64,000 nt of DNA from an uncultured Eubacteriales bacterium (GCA_900545265.1 UQYI01000006.1:40681-104680), one strand, 5' to 3'; shown: positions 9,438-17,978, counted from the stretch's first letter. The notes: generated by a model not told the origin, from the letters alone. Numbers and translations are program-made.

Positions 9438-11180
9438 TTATTGGGGACGTTCGCCGGTAGACAGGCCCTTGTAACCGGTGATGCTGAAGGCCAGCTCGCC
9501 GTAGCCCTTTACATAGCTGCGGTAGAAGCTGTTGTTGGTAAAGGTCAGCACGGGGCAAACGGCACAGTCCTGACGCAGAAGGATATCCTCGGCCTTCTTA
9601 TACATTTCCAGACGCTTGGTTTCGTCCTGCTCGGAAAGAGCGGCCTCTACCAGCTGGTCAAACTCGGCGTTGGCCCAGCCGGTCTGGATGGAGTCGTTGG
9701 CGGAGTTGAACAGGCTGAGCATATCGTAGGGATCGTTGTAGTAAGCGCCCCAGGCCATGTAGCCAATCTGGAAGTTGCCCTTCTGCACGTTGTCATAGAA
9801 GATATCCCAGTTGTTGAAGCTGATCTCCATGTTCACGCCCAGAGTGGCTTTGTAAGACTGCTGCAGATATTCGCCGAAGGTGCGGAACCACTCATCGGTA
9901 CCGGCCAGAGAGAAGGTGACTTTCAGGGTGGCGGGGTCATTGCCCAGGCCCAGTTCTTCCATGCCCTTGAGCAGGTAATCCTTGGCGGTGAGGCCTTCCT
10001 TGGTCATCTCGTCGGTCATTTCCTGAATGGTCTGACCGGCATATTCGCGGAAGTTGGTCTCGCCTACGGAGATGGCGGGGCAGATCCAGCCATAAGTGGG
10101 CACGTTGGCGCCGCCGAAGCACATGTCGTTGAGCTCTTCCCGATCCATGGCCAGGGTGAAGGCCTTGCGGATATTGGCGTTGGAGAAGATGGCATCCTTG
10201 GTGTTATAGAAGCTGTAAGCCAGGGTGGCGCTGGGAGTGATCTGGTACACCACATCGCTGTAGCTCATGAACTTGTCGATCCACTCGGCTTCGCTGGTGC
10301 TGCAGTAATCCAGCTCATAGCTTTCAAAGCCGTTGTAGATGGTGGTGGAGTCGGAAAGGATGGAAAGGTTTACAGTTTCCAGAGATACGTTTTCGGCGTT
10401 CCAGTAGTAGGGGTTCTTCTTGAGGACGATCTTGCTGTTGTGCACCCAGCTCTCCATCATGTAGGGGCCGTTGCCCATGGTGTATTCGGCCTCGGTGCCA
10501 TACTTTTCACCGTACTTTTCCATTATGTCCTGCCGCTGGGGATAATAAATGGTGCCGGAGCACATCTCCAGGAAGGAAGCCATGGGATAAGCCAGCGTGA
10601 TCTCCAGGGTCTTGTCGTCCAGAGCCTTTACGCCCAGTTCTTCAATGGAGGCGCCGTCCTTGATCTCCTTATAGCCCTTGACGGGGGTGAGGAAGAATTC
10701 GTTGGGGCAGCCGGTGGCGGGATCGGCGGAACGCCGCAGGGAGTATACATAATCCTGTGCGGTGACTTCCTGACCGTCGGCCCACTTGTTGTTCCCCAGG
10801 TGGAAGGTCCACACGGTGCCGTCAGCGCTGAGTTCCCAGGTCTGGGCATCGCCGGGAGCCATGTGGTATTCTCCGTCCTTCTCTTCCAGACGAACCAGAC
10901 CCTCCATCACATTGTTGATGACGGTGCCGGAATAAGTATCGGCATTCAGGGAGATGTCCATGGAAGTGGGGTCAGCCACCATGTAAGTGTTGTAATACTG
11001 GGCAACCGTTTGAGCGGCGGGATCCTTTGCCTCGTCGCCGGCGGGTTTCTGCTCGTCCTGGGTGGTCCCGGCGGTCTGCTTCTGGTCGTCTTTGGGGAGC
11101 TCGCCCTGCTGATTGTTGCTGCAGGCGGTCACGGCAAAAAGCATGGCCAAGGCCAAGAGAATACTCAGTGCCTTCTTCAT
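9438..11180 (-). CDS. oppA: Oligopeptide-binding lipoprotein OppA
   Basis: A 580-residue family 5 extracellular solute-binding protein. The signal peptide ends in a lipobox with Cys20, followed by a polar linker rich in Gln, Asp and Lys, so the mature protein should be lipid-anchored outside the membrane. The ATG at 11180 is preceded by AAGGAGG and is preferred to the upstream in-frame start. Length and the signature-like region around MEGLVRLEE agree with peptide-binding rather than nickel-binding members. It is the first gene of the operon, directly downstream of a strong promoter carrying an operator-like palindrome. Confidence 0.93.
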   Translation of the reverse strand: MKKALSILLALAMLFAVTACSNNQQGELPKDDQKQTAGTTQDEQKPAGDEAKDPAAQTVAQYYNTYMVADPTSMDISLNADTYSGTVINNVMEGLVRLEEKDGEYHMAPGDAQTWELSADGTVWTFHLGNNKWADGQEVTAQDYVYSLRRSADPATGCPNEFFLTPVKGYKEIKDGASIEELGVKALDDKTLEITLAYPMASFLEMCSGTIYYPQRQDIMEKYGEKYGTEAEYTMGNGPYMMESWVHNSKIVLKKNPYYWNAENVSLETVNLSILSDSTTIYNGFESYELDYCSTSEAEWIDKFMSYSDVVYQITPSATLAYSFYNTKDAIFSNANIRKAFTLAMDREELNDMCFGGANVPTYGWICPAISVGETNFREYAGQTIQEMTDEMTKEGLTAKDYLLKGMEELGLGNDPATLKVTFSLAGTDEWFRTFGEYLQQSYKATLGVNMEISFNNWDIFYDNVQKGNFQIGYMAWGAYYNDPYDMLSLFNSANDSIQTGWANAEFDQLVEAALSEQDETKRLEMYKKAEDILLRQDCAVCPVLTFTNNSFYRSYVKGYGELAFSITGYKGLSTGERPQ

Positions 11181-11232
11181 CAGTGTGTTTCCTCCTTGTT
11201 TATTCACCGGATTTTTCCGGCTGTTTACAGGC

Positions 11233-11251
11233 AAAGTATAGCATATACTTT
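11233..11251. promoter_or_regulatory. Operator-like palindrome over the opp -10 box
   Basis: AAAGTATA (11233-11240) and TATACTTT (11244-11251) are perfect 8-base inverted arms around GCA. The site covers the -10 box, so a bound protein would block transcription. The core TATAGCATATACT recurs as TATAGCATTTACT over the promoter of the adjacent RpiR-type regulator, its likely ligand (inference). Confidence 0.65.
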
Positions 11252-11264
11252 AGTTTTCAGTCAA
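11235..11264 (-). promoter_or_regulatory. Promoter of the opp-tld operon
   Basis: On the minus strand, TTGACT (11259-11264) is followed after 18 bases by TATACT (11235-11240), about 55 bases before the oppA start. It is the only strong sigma-A-type promoter seen before the eight-gene run. Confidence 0.75.
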
Positions 11265-11343
11265 TAACCACTCCATAATATATATAACTTTGCTAAAAAA
11301 TAAGGGTTTTATGGTGAAAAATAGAGATACAGGCGATGTATAA

Positions 11344-11376
11344 ATAAAAATCGGGCCCCGCAATGCAAGGCCCGTA
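11344..11376 (-). terminator. Terminator after the RpiR-family regulator
   Basis: Arms CGGGCC (11352-11357) and GGCCCG (11369-11374). Read on the minus strand, the stem runs into an ATTTTTATTTATA tract. It lies directly after the regulator stop and before the opp promoter, so the two units are transcribed separately. Confidence 0.75.
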
Positions 11377-11385
11377 TCATTTATT

Positions 11386-12285
11386 TTACAGATTTATGGC
11401 GGATCCGCCTTGTTCCGCGTCGGAGCTTTCCAGCAGCTGGTGAAAAGCGGTCTTTTCTTCCAGACCGCTGCAGCGGGAAACCCCCAGCCGGATATTTACG
11501 GCAGAACAGAGCAGGTTGACCAGCATCATGGGGGCGCCCATGGTGTTCAAAAACATCCGGGTCTGGGTGGGGGCATACAGCACCAGATCGCTGAAGGGAC
11601 ATACGGGGGAACGATCCGTATCCGTCATGGAAAGAATCTTCAGTCCTTTGCCGTGGGCGTATTCCAACAGCTTGGTGGTCACACGGAAATAGTCCGGGAA
11701 GGAGACACCGAAAACCAGCGTCCCGGGCGTCAGCAGGGGCAGAGCCCGGTGAATGCTTTCATCCAGCTCCGTATTTACGCAAATCACACCCCGGCCCACT
11801 ACGGAGAGCATGGTGGCCAGACCGTCGCAGGCGATCAGGGAGACGCCTCGTCCGCAGAGCACGATCCTTTCCGCTTCCAGGATCATATCGGCCGCCAGAA
11901 GCATATCTCCCAGGCGAAGCTGGCGGAAGAATACCTCCGTGAGCTTTTTTTCTTCCAGGCAGATATCCTGAAGCAGCGCTTCGGTATTGCTCAACTCATA
12001 GCCGGGGATGCGGGGGGTATTGTATTCCACATCCAGATGGCGGGTGTATTCCAGCTGACGGGCGGCGTATTTGCGAAATTCATATTTCAAATCGCTGAAG
12101 CTGGAAAAGCCCAGCAGCGCACAGGTTTTCAGTACGGTCATTTCCGTGACGCCGGAATCCCGGGCTACCTCTTTCAGCGTGACATAGGACATGCGCTCCA
12201 CATCCTCCAGCATATAGTTGGCCACGTCCCGCTGCTTCCGGGTCAGATAGGGGTACTTCTCTTTTATCTTGTCTACGATCCCCAT
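11386..12285 (-). CDS. MurR/RpiR-family transcriptional regulator
   Basis: A 299-residue regulator. The N-terminal helix-turn-helix domain of the RpiR type (about residues 1-75, with TLKEVARDSGVTEMTV as the recognition region) is followed by a SIS sugar-isomerase domain (about 115-250), which in this family senses phosphorylated sugars or related ligands. The ATG at 12285 has AAGGAG at good spacing; an in-frame ATG six codons upstream lacks it. It lies immediately upstream of the opp-tld operon on the same strand, and a near-identical 13-base site overlies both promoters. I infer that it controls itself and peptide uptake. The ligand cannot be predicted. Confidence 0.88.
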   Translation of the reverse strand: MGIVDKIKEKYPYLTRKQRDVANYMLEDVERMSYVTLKEVARDSGVTEMTVLKTCALLGFSSFSDLKYEFRKYAARQLEYTRHLDVEYNTPRIPGYELSNTEALLQDICLEEKKLTEVFFRQLRLGDMLLAADMILEAERIVLCGRGVSLIACDGLATMLSVVGRGVICVNTELDESIHRALPLLTPGTLVFGVSFPDYFRVTTKLLEYAHGKGLKILSMTDTDRSPVCPFSDLVLYAPTQTRMFLNTMGAPMMLVNLLCSAVNIRLGVSRCSGLEEKTAFHQLLESSDAEQGGSAINL

Positions 12286-12317
12286 GAATGCTCCTTGCTG
12301 CATGTATTTGCTTTTTG

Positions 12318-12346
12318 ATTATAGCATTTACTATAAAGTTTGGCAA
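12318..12346 (-). promoter_or_regulatory. Regulator promoter with second operator-like site
   Basis: On the minus strand, TTGCCA (12341-12346), 17 bases, then TATAAT (12318-12323). TATAGCATTTACT (12320-12332) overlaps the -10 box and matches the opp operator core in 12 of 13 bases. TTATAG and CTATAA form 6-base inverted arms around CATTTA. Confidence 0.7.
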
Positions 12347-12466
12347 GAAGTGCGTAAGGGAACTGCTTTCCGGCGTTTTTCATATAAAGGCCGGCGGGGG
12401 GAGAGCTTTGTTTTCCGATTTATAGATAGTGAGAGCGGGGATCTGGCAACGTATCCGAACCGCCGC

Positions 12467-12502
12467 AAAAAAGCCCGCCGGAGAGCCGGCGGGCCGTTTT
12501 TC
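12467..12502. terminator. Bidirectional terminator beside mscS
   Basis: GCCCGCCGG (12473-12481) and CCGGCGGGC (12486-12494) form a perfect 9-base stem, with AAAAAA on the left and TTTTT on the right, so it can stop transcription from either side. It terminates the leuS-mscS unit. Confidence 0.9.
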
Positions 12503-12508
12503 TGAGGA

Positions 12509-13306
12509 TCAGGAAGGGCGTATGGTAACGGTGGGGTAGGGGATGGAAAGCCCCTTTTCCTCCAGCAGGGCCTTGCTTCTGGCCTGTATGTCATAATACA
12601 GGGTCCAGTAGTCGCTGTTTTTTACCCATACCTGCAACACAAAGTCCATGGAGGAATCCCGGTAGGTCTTAAAGGCTGCAAAAGGCCCGGGATCCTTCAA
12701 AGCCAGGGGGCTTGCTTCCGCCAGCTCCAGCAGGGCGGAAACGGCCTTGTCCACCGGGGTATCATAGGCCAGGGAGAAGGTGAGCACCAGTCGCCGCTTT
12801 TCCTTCAAAGAAAGGTTTTTGAGCGCGGAATTGCTCAGCGTGGCGTTGGGGATGACCACGGTGCTGTTGTCAAAGGTGGTCAGGGTGGTATAGAAGACGG
12901 ACATGGCCTCTACCGTGCCTTCCGTATCCCCGCTGACGATATAATCCCCCACCCGGAAGGGGTGGAACAGCAGCAGCATGATGCCTCCGGCAAAGTTGCT
13001 CAGACTCCCCTGCAAAGCCAGGCCGATGGCCAGCCCGCAGCTGCCCAGCAGCGTTACGATGGAGGCCATGGGCACGCCCATGATGTTCACAGCGATGATA
13101 ATGACCACCGCCTTGAGGGCTATGGACAGAAAGCTGTGGAGGAAGCTTTGGGCTTCCGGATCCATCTTTACCAGATGCTGCTTTTTCAGCCGCCCGGAAA
13201 GGACGCTGCAAAGCTTCAGCCCTACGCCCAGCACCAGCAGCCCCAGCACCAGATTTTTTCCGGTCTGCAGGGCAAAGAGCTTGACGCTATCCCACAGGCT
13301 GTCCAT
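12509..13306 (-). CDS. mscS: Small-conductance mechanosensitive channel, MscS family
   Basis: A 265-residue MscS-type channel. About three hydrophobic segments occupy the N-terminal half; the third carries the Gly/Ala-rich pore-lining pattern (GLAIGLALQGSLSNFAGGI). The cytosolic beta domain follows with the usual FRVGDYI and later DNSTVVIPN motifs. The channel opens under membrane tension to release solutes on osmotic downshift. Its start codon shares one base with the leuS stop (TGATG), so it is translationally coupled to leuS, an unusual but simple arrangement. Length is normal for the short MscS form. Confidence 0.93.
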   Translation of the reverse strand: MDSLWDSVKLFALQTGKNLVLGLLVLGVGLKLCSVLSGRLKKQHLVKMDPEAQSFLHSFLSIALKAVVIIIAVNIMGVPMASIVTLLGSCGLAIGLALQGSLSNFAGGIMLLLFHPFRVGDYIVSGDTEGTVEAMSVFYTTLTTFDNSTVVIPNATLSNSALKNLSLKEKRRLVLTFSLAYDTPVDKAVSALLELAEASPLALKDPGPFAAFKTYRDSSMDFVLQVWVKNSDYWTLYYDIQARSKALLEEKGLSIPYPTVTIRPS

Positions 13307-15714
13307 CAGTTGGCCACCACGTTGACCACGTTCTTTACCACGATGACCTTGCGCACGGTTTTCCCGGTGATAAAGGGCGCCAGTTCAGGGGCGCTGAGAG
13401 CGGTCTTTTCCACCTCTTCTTTGGAAGCGGCGGCAGGCATCTTGATCCGGCAGCGGATCTTGCCGTTGACCTGCACCCCATACTCCACTTCATCGGCCAC
13501 CAGAGCGTTTTCGTCATAGACGGGCCAGGGCGCGTGATGCAGGGGCTGCTCATAGCCCAGGATCTCATTGAGCTCCTCACAGATATGGGGGGCTACGGGA
13601 TCCAGCAGCAGCAGCAGGGTGCGGAACTCTTCCCGGGTGATGCTGCCCTTGGCATAGAAATCGTTGACCAGGGCCATCATGGCGGCAATGGCGGTGTTGA
13701 ACTTCATCCGCTCAAAGTCCTCAGTGACCTTCTTGATGCAGGCGTGCACCTTGGGCCGCATATCGGCGGTCTCGCCCTGTCCCTGAAGCATATCCTGCAG
13801 GCGCCATACCCGATCCAGGAACTTCCGGCAGCCTCTGGCGCCGGCGGTGCTCCAGGGAATGGGCTGGTCAAAGGCGCCCATGAACATTTCATAGGTGCGG
13901 AAGGCATCGGCCCCTGCTTCTTTAACGATATCGTCCGGGTTCACCACGTTCCCCCGGGACTTGCTCATCTTTTCGCCGTTCTCTCCCAGCACCATGCCGT
14001 GGCTGGTGCGCTTTTTATAGGGCTCCCGGTAAGGCACTACGCCGCAGTCATAGAGGAACTGGTTCCAGAAGCGGGAATAGAGAAGGTGCAGGGTGGTGTG
14101 CTCCATGCCGCCGTTGTACCAGTCTACGGGCATCCAGTATTTCAGGGCCTCCGGGGAAGCCAGGCACTGGTCGTTGTGCGGATCGCAGTAGCGGAGGAAG
14201 TACCAGCTGGAACCGGCCCAGTTGGGCATGGTGTCCGTTTCACGGGTGGCGGGGCCACCGCAATGGGGGCAGGTGGTCCGGATCCAGTCCGTAGCCCGGA
14301 TCAGAGCGGAAGAGCCGTCGTCACCGGGGGTAAAGTCTGCGATCTCGGGCAGCAGCAGGGGCAGCTGCTCCGTGGGGAGGGGTACCCAGCCGCACTTATC
14401 GCAATGGACCAGGGGGATAGGCTCGCCCCAGTACCGCTGGCGGGTAAATACCCAGTCCCGAAGCTTATAGTTCACCCGGCGCTTGCCGATCCCTTTTTCT
14501 TCCAGGAATTTGATCATGGCGGGGATGGCCTCGCTGACCTCCATGCCGTTGAGGAAGCCGGAGTTCACCAGCTTGCCCTTGTGACAGTCGGTAAAGGCCG
14601 CTTCCTGCACGTTGCCGCCGGCCACCACTTCGATGATGGGCAGATCAAACTTTTTGGCAAACTCCCAGTCCCGCTCATCGTGGCCGGGCACGGCCATGAT
14701 GGCGCCTGTGCCGTAACTCATGAGCACATAGTCAGAGACGAACACGGGGATATGCACGCCGTTAACGGGGTTGACGGCTTCAATACCCTCCAGCCGCACG
14801 CCGGTCTTGTCCTTGTTCAGCTCGCTCCGCTCAAAATCGCTCTTCCGGGCGGCGGCTTGCCGGTAGGCGGCTACTGCGGCATAGTTGGCAATGGCGTCTT
14901 TATGCTTTTCGATAAGGGGGTGCTCCGGGGAAATGACCATATAGGTCACGCCGAACATGGTATCCGGCCGGGTGGTGAAGATCTCTACGGAATCCTCCAC
15001 GCCGCTCAGGCGGAAGGTGGCCTGGGCTCCCTCGCTGCGGCCGATCCAGTTGCGCTGCTGGGTCTTGACCCGGTCGATGAAGTCCACGTCGTTGAGTCCG
15101 TCGATAAGGGAATCGGCATATGCGGTGATCTTGAGCATCCACTGGGAGCGGATCTTCTGGATAACGGGGGCCCCGCAGCGCTCACAGCAGCCGTCCACCA
15201 CCTCTTCGTTGGCCAGGCCCACCTTGCAGCTGGTACAGAAATTGATGGGGATCTCAGCCTTATAGGCCAGCCCCTTTTCAAAGAACTTCAAAAAGATCCA
15301 CTGGGTCCACTTGTAATAGGCCGGATCGGTGGTATCCACCTCTCGGTCATAATCAAAGGAGAAACCCAGCCGCTGGAGCTGCCCGCGGAAACGGGCAATG
15401 TTCTGCTTGGTAACGATGGCAGGATGGATGCCCGTTTTGATGGCGTAATTTTCGGTGGGCAGGCCAAAGGCATCCCAGCCGATGGGGAACAGAACGTTGT
15501 AGCCCTCCATGCGCCGTTTACGGGCGATGATATCCATGGCGGTGTAAGGCCGGGGATGGCCCACGTGCAGCCCCTGTCCGGAAGGGTAGGGGAACTCCAG
15601 CAGCCCGTAAAACTTGGGCTTGGAGTGGTCTTCACCGGTGTGGAAGGCCTTCTGCTCGTTCCACTTCTGCTGCCATTTCGGCTCTATGATCTGCGGATCG
15701 TAAGTCTGTGCCAT
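13306..15714 (-). CDS. leuS: Leucyl-tRNA synthetase
   Basis: An 802-residue class I synthetase that charges tRNA-Leu in the cytosol. The HIGH-type motif lies in the PYPSGQGLHVGHPRPYT stretch at about residues 39-55, the KMSKS motif is visible as GEKMSKSRGN, and an editing domain of normal size is inserted between the catalytic halves. Paired CxxC motifs, as in the zinc module of bacterial LeuS, are visible in CTSCKVG and CCERCGA. The start has an AGAGGAG site. I looked for a T-box leader in the 250 bases upstream and found none, only an ordinary promoter. Confidence 0.97.
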   Translation of the reverse strand: MAQTYDPQIIEPKWQQKWNEQKAFHTGEDHSKPKFYGLLEFPYPSGQGLHVGHPRPYTAMDIIARKRRMEGYNVLFPIGWDAFGLPTENYAIKTGIHPAIVTKQNIARFRGQLQRLGFSFDYDREVDTTDPAYYKWTQWIFLKFFEKGLAYKAEIPINFCTSCKVGLANEEVVDGCCERCGAPVIQKIRSQWMLKITAYADSLIDGLNDVDFIDRVKTQQRNWIGRSEGAQATFRLSGVEDSVEIFTTRPDTMFGVTYMVISPEHPLIEKHKDAIANYAAVAAYRQAAARKSDFERSELNKDKTGVRLEGIEAVNPVNGVHIPVFVSDYVLMSYGTGAIMAVPGHDERDWEFAKKFDLPIIEVVAGGNVQEAAFTDCHKGKLVNSGFLNGMEVSEAIPAMIKFLEEKGIGKRRVNYKLRDWVFTRQRYWGEPIPLVHCDKCGWVPLPTEQLPLLLPEIADFTPGDDGSSALIRATDWIRTTCPHCGGPATRETDTMPNWAGSSWYFLRYCDPHNDQCLASPEALKYWMPVDWYNGGMEHTTLHLLYSRFWNQFLYDCGVVPYREPYKKRTSHGMVLGENGEKMSKSRGNVVNPDDIVKEAGADAFRTYEMFMGAFDQPIPWSTAGARGCRKFLDRVWRLQDMLQGQGETADMRPKVHACIKKVTEDFERMKFNTAIAAMMALVNDFYAKGSITREEFRTLLLLLDPVAPHICEELNEILGYEQPLHHAPWPVYDENALVADEVEYGVQVNGKIRCRIKMPAAASKEEVEKTALSAPELAPFITGKTVRKVIVVKNVVNVVAN

Positions 15715-15778
15715 AATCTCTCCTCTTTCGTGTATATGTTGTGAAAAGCAAGCTCTTTCGCTATTCTTACAATCTTAT

Positions 15779-15807
15779 ACAATAGCCTGTTTCGGCCTGT
15801 TTGTCAA
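15779..15807 (-). promoter_or_regulatory. Promoter of leuS-mscS
   Basis: On the minus strand, TTGACA (15802-15807) and TATTGT (15779-15784) are separated by 17 bases. The leader is short (about 60 bases) with no T-box features. Confidence 0.65.
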
Positions 15808-15945
15808 CGTTTTCGCCGGGAAGGATATGCCGGATCCCGCTGTTGCAGCATAAACGCTTCCCGACAAAATCGCCAAACCCGCCGGCGGCAGGAAAGACGT
15901 ATCCATCCCCGGCACGCATATACACCAAAGAAGAAGGGCGGTGAT

Positions 15946-15964
15946 CCCCGCAGCCCCTGCGGGG
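15946..15964 (-). terminator. GC-rich hairpin after parB/noc, possible terminator
   Basis: CCCCGCAG (15946-15953) and CTGCGGGG (15957-15964) form a perfect 8-base stem with a 3-base loop, a few bases beyond the minus-strand stop. No clean U-tract follows, so termination is only likely. Confidence 0.4.
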
Positions 15965-15969
15965 GGCGC

Positions 15970-16794
15970 TTATTCCGTGCGGATGCGCACCGTCAGAGTC
16001 AGCGTGCCGCCGTCACGCTGCTCTTCCAGAGAGGTTTCCATGCCCGCCTCCCGCAGCTGCTCCAAAGATGCTTTCAGCCCGTTGAGAAACAGCCGGGTAT
16101 CCTTGCTCAGCCGCAGGATCCGCAGGGGCCGGGGCTGTTCCTCCTGCAGCCGGGCGGCGATGTATGCCTCCGTTTCCCGCACGGTCAGGTTCCGCTTCTG
16201 TATCTGCTCCAGGCAGGCAAGGCGCTGCTCCTCCTCCGGCAGGGCCAGCAGGCACCGGGCGTGGCGTTCGCTGAGCCCTGCCTCCAGGCATTTTTCCCGC
16301 AGGGCGGGGGAGAGCTTCAGCAGCCGCAGCTTGTTGGAAAGGAATGACTGGCTTTTGCCCAGGCGGCGGCTGAGGGTTTCCTGACTCAAACCCTGGCTGA
16401 TCAGCAGGGCCTGATAACTTTGGGCTTCCTCCACATAGTTCAGATCCGCCCGCTGGATGTTTTCAATCAGGGCCATAAGGGCGCTTTTTTCTTCCCCTAC
16501 GTTTTCTATGACGCAGGGGATCTCCTTCATTCCCAGCAGACGGCAGGCGCGCAGCCGTCTTTCCCCGCTGATAAGCTCATAGCCTCCCGCCGCCTGGCGG
16601 ACGGTCAGGGGTTGGATGAGACCCACCTGGGCGATGCTGATCATCAGCTCCTTGAGCTTTTCTTCATCAAAGATGCGCCGGGGCTGGTTGGGATTGGGCA
16701 CGATCTGCTCTGCGGGGATGAGCAGCAGGCTCCGGGTCATATCCCGCTTGGGGGGCACGCTCCAAAGCCCCTGCTGAAAGGAATAGTTCTGCAT
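15970..16794 (-). CDS. ParB/Noc-family DNA-binding CTPase
   Basis: A 274-residue ParB-type protein. The N-terminal ParB/Srx domain (about residues 25-115) has the nucleotide-binding GERRLRA box near residue 77 and the PNPNQPRR motif. A helix-turn-helix region follows (about 135-185, GLSQETLSRRLGKSQSFLSNKL), then a dimerisation tail. Family members clamp onto DNA with CTP and either segregate chromosomes (ParB) or block division over the nucleoid (Noc). No ParA gene is adjacent, which favours Noc or an orphan paralogue, but only phylogeny or the DNA site would decide. No ParB-type parS site was found in the flanks. Confidence 0.85.
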   Translation of the reverse strand: MQNYSFQQGLWSVPPKRDMTRSLLLIPAEQIVPNPNQPRRIFDEEKLKELMISIAQVGLIQPLTVRQAAGGYELISGERRLRACRLLGMKEIPCVIENVGEEKSALMALIENIQRADLNYVEEAQSYQALLISQGLSQETLSRRLGKSQSFLSNKLRLLKLSPALREKCLEAGLSERHARCLLALPEEEQRLACLEQIQKRNLTVRETEAYIAARLQEEQPRPLRILRLSKDTRLFLNGLKASLEQLREAGMETSLEEQRDGGTLTLTVRIRTE

Positions 16795-16971
16795 ATATCC
16801 GCTCCCTTTTTACAAAATGAAGAGGGCTGCTTTTCAGGGAGAAGGGTGATTCGGGGCCCTTTTCCCGGAAAAATGTCCCCGTGCCCATACCATAGCTTCT
16901 TTTGGACGGAGGGAAAAGGGTTTCCCCAAAGGTCGATGAAATATACCTGTAAAATCCATGAATTTGCCCCG

Positions 16972-16999
16972 TTGCATTTTGTGTCGGCTGTGCTATAAT
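16972..16999 (+). promoter_or_regulatory. Promoter of the ferredoxin gene
   Basis: TTGCAT (16972-16977), 16 bases, then TATAAT (16994-16999) with an extended -10 TG two bases before it. The AGGAGG site at 17016-17021 and the ATG at 17030 follow, so the untranslated leader is very short. Confidence 0.75.
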
Positions 17000-17029
17000 G
17001 GGAATGAAATTTTACAGGAGGTAGCGAAC

Positions 17030-17200
17030 ATGGCTTTTAAGATCACCGATGATTGCATCGCTTGCGGCGCCTGTGCCGGCGAGTGCCCCGTGGGTGCCAT
17101 CAGCGAGGGCGATGGCAAGTACGAGATCGATGCAGACGCTTGCATCGAGTGCGGTAACTGCGCCAACGTGTGCCCCGTGGGTGCGCCTGTTGCGGAGTAA
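17030..17200 (+). CDS. 2x[4Fe-4S] ferredoxin
   Basis: A 56-residue clostridial-type ferredoxin with two CxxCxxCxxxCP motifs (CIACGACAGECP and CIECGNCANVCP), each binding one [4Fe-4S] cluster. It carries low-potential electrons between cytosolic enzymes such as pyruvate-ferredoxin oxidoreductase and hydrogenases. The open frame extends upstream to 16958, but the ATG at 17030 has AGGAGG at ideal spacing and gives the standard N-terminus MAFKITDDC. It is monocistronic, with its own promoter and terminator, as expected for an abundant carrier. Confidence 0.96.
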   Translation: MAFKITDDCIACGACAGECPVGAISEGDGKYEIDADACIECGNCANVCPVGAPVAE

Positions 17201-17225
17201 GCGCAAAGCTTGAAAAACCGAAAAA

Positions 17226-17251
17226 GCGGCGGAGCATTCCGCCGTTTTTTT
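17226..17251 (+). terminator. Terminator of the ferredoxin gene
   Basis: CGGCGGA (17227-17233), loop GCAT, TCCGCCG (17238-17244), then TTTTTTT. Confidence 0.9.
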
Positions 17252-17344
17252 GTGCGCCGAAAACAGTATGCATCGTAAAGGTACCAAAGACAAAAAGCCT
17301 TTTTGCCTTGGAAGGAGAGCGGGGTGTACCGGCTGCTGCCTGAG

Positions 17345-17387
17345 ATAAATAAAGCGCCTTATCAACCGGAAAGGCAGACGGGGCGCT
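17345..17387 (-). terminator. Probable terminator after the GNAT gene
   Basis: AGCGCC (17353-17358) and GGCGCT (17382-17387) flank a 23-base loop. On the minus strand the stem is followed by TTATTTATCT. It lies just beyond the acetyltransferase stop. Confidence 0.5.
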
Positions 17388-17396
17388 GCTGTATAC

Positions 17397-17930
17397 TCAG
17401 GGTCTTTGAAGGCGGAATACGATATGAGGCATATCTACGCCCCGGTAGTGTTTGGTAAAGGCGGTCACGGGTGTCATGCCAAGAGCCCGGGCCACGTTTT
17501 GAGAAGGAAGGTTGCTGTCCCGGATAATGGCATATACCTCCCAGGCGCCCAGTTCTTCAAAGGCATAGGCCAGGCAGCGGGCGGCGGCCTCCCGGCAATA
17601 GCCCCGGTGCCAGTAGGCTTTTTCAAAGAGATAGCCAACCTCCAGCACCCGGCTGCCGGGGATATCCTGCATGGTCAGGCCGCACTGACCGATCATCCGG
17701 CCGGTCTCCTTCAGACAAACGGCATAAAGGGCCACGCCCTCCTGTTTGTACCGGGTCAGCATTTTATCCAGCCAGGCCTGCACTTCCTCCCGGGAAAAGG
17801 GGCCTTCGTAGGCATACATGACCTCCGGATCCTGCAAAATCCGGCAGAGACTGTCAAAGTCTTCCGGTTCCAGCTTACGCAGTATCAGCCGGGTAGTGGC
17901 AAGCTGCCAGAAGGGGCTGGGGCGTTCCAT
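17397..17930 (-). CDS. GNAT-family N-acetyltransferase, RimJ/RimL type
   Basis: A 177-residue acetyltransferase of the RimJ/RimL group, marked by the opening TTRLILRKLEPEDFDSL and the later acetyl-CoA-binding region YLFEKAYWHRGYCREAA. Such enzymes acetylate protein N-termini or small molecules; the substrate is not predictable. The ATG at 17930 is chosen because AAAGGAGG precedes it; an upstream in-frame ATG (17963) lacks a site. It lies 48 bases after the sensor kinase gene on the same strand and may be its last operon member. Confidence 0.85.
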   Translation of the reverse strand: MERPSPFWQLATTRLILRKLEPEDFDSLCRILQDPEVMYAYEGPFSREEVQAWLDKMLTRYKQEGVALYAVCLKETGRMIGQCGLTMQDIPGSRVLEVGYLFEKAYWHRGYCREAAARCLAYAFEELGAWEVYAIIRDSNLPSQNVARALGMTPVTAFTKHYRGVDMPHIVFRLQRP

Positions 17931-17978
17931 ACAGGGATCCTCCTTTTGTATCGTCGTTCTCAAAGAAACTTGTCCGGA

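Noticed and set aside
9441..11267. 608-residue plus-strand open frame opposite oppA
   Set aside because: Shadow of oppA; Gly/Val/His-rich with no domain.
15715..15969. T-box riboswitch upstream of leuS
   Set aside because: The predicted leader is only about 60 bases and lacks the T-box sequence and antiterminator.
16860..16872. TTTTCCCGGAAAA as a Noc-binding site
   Set aside because: Resembles the Noc consensus in part, but a single 13-base AT/GC palindrome near the gene is within chance; no second site was found.
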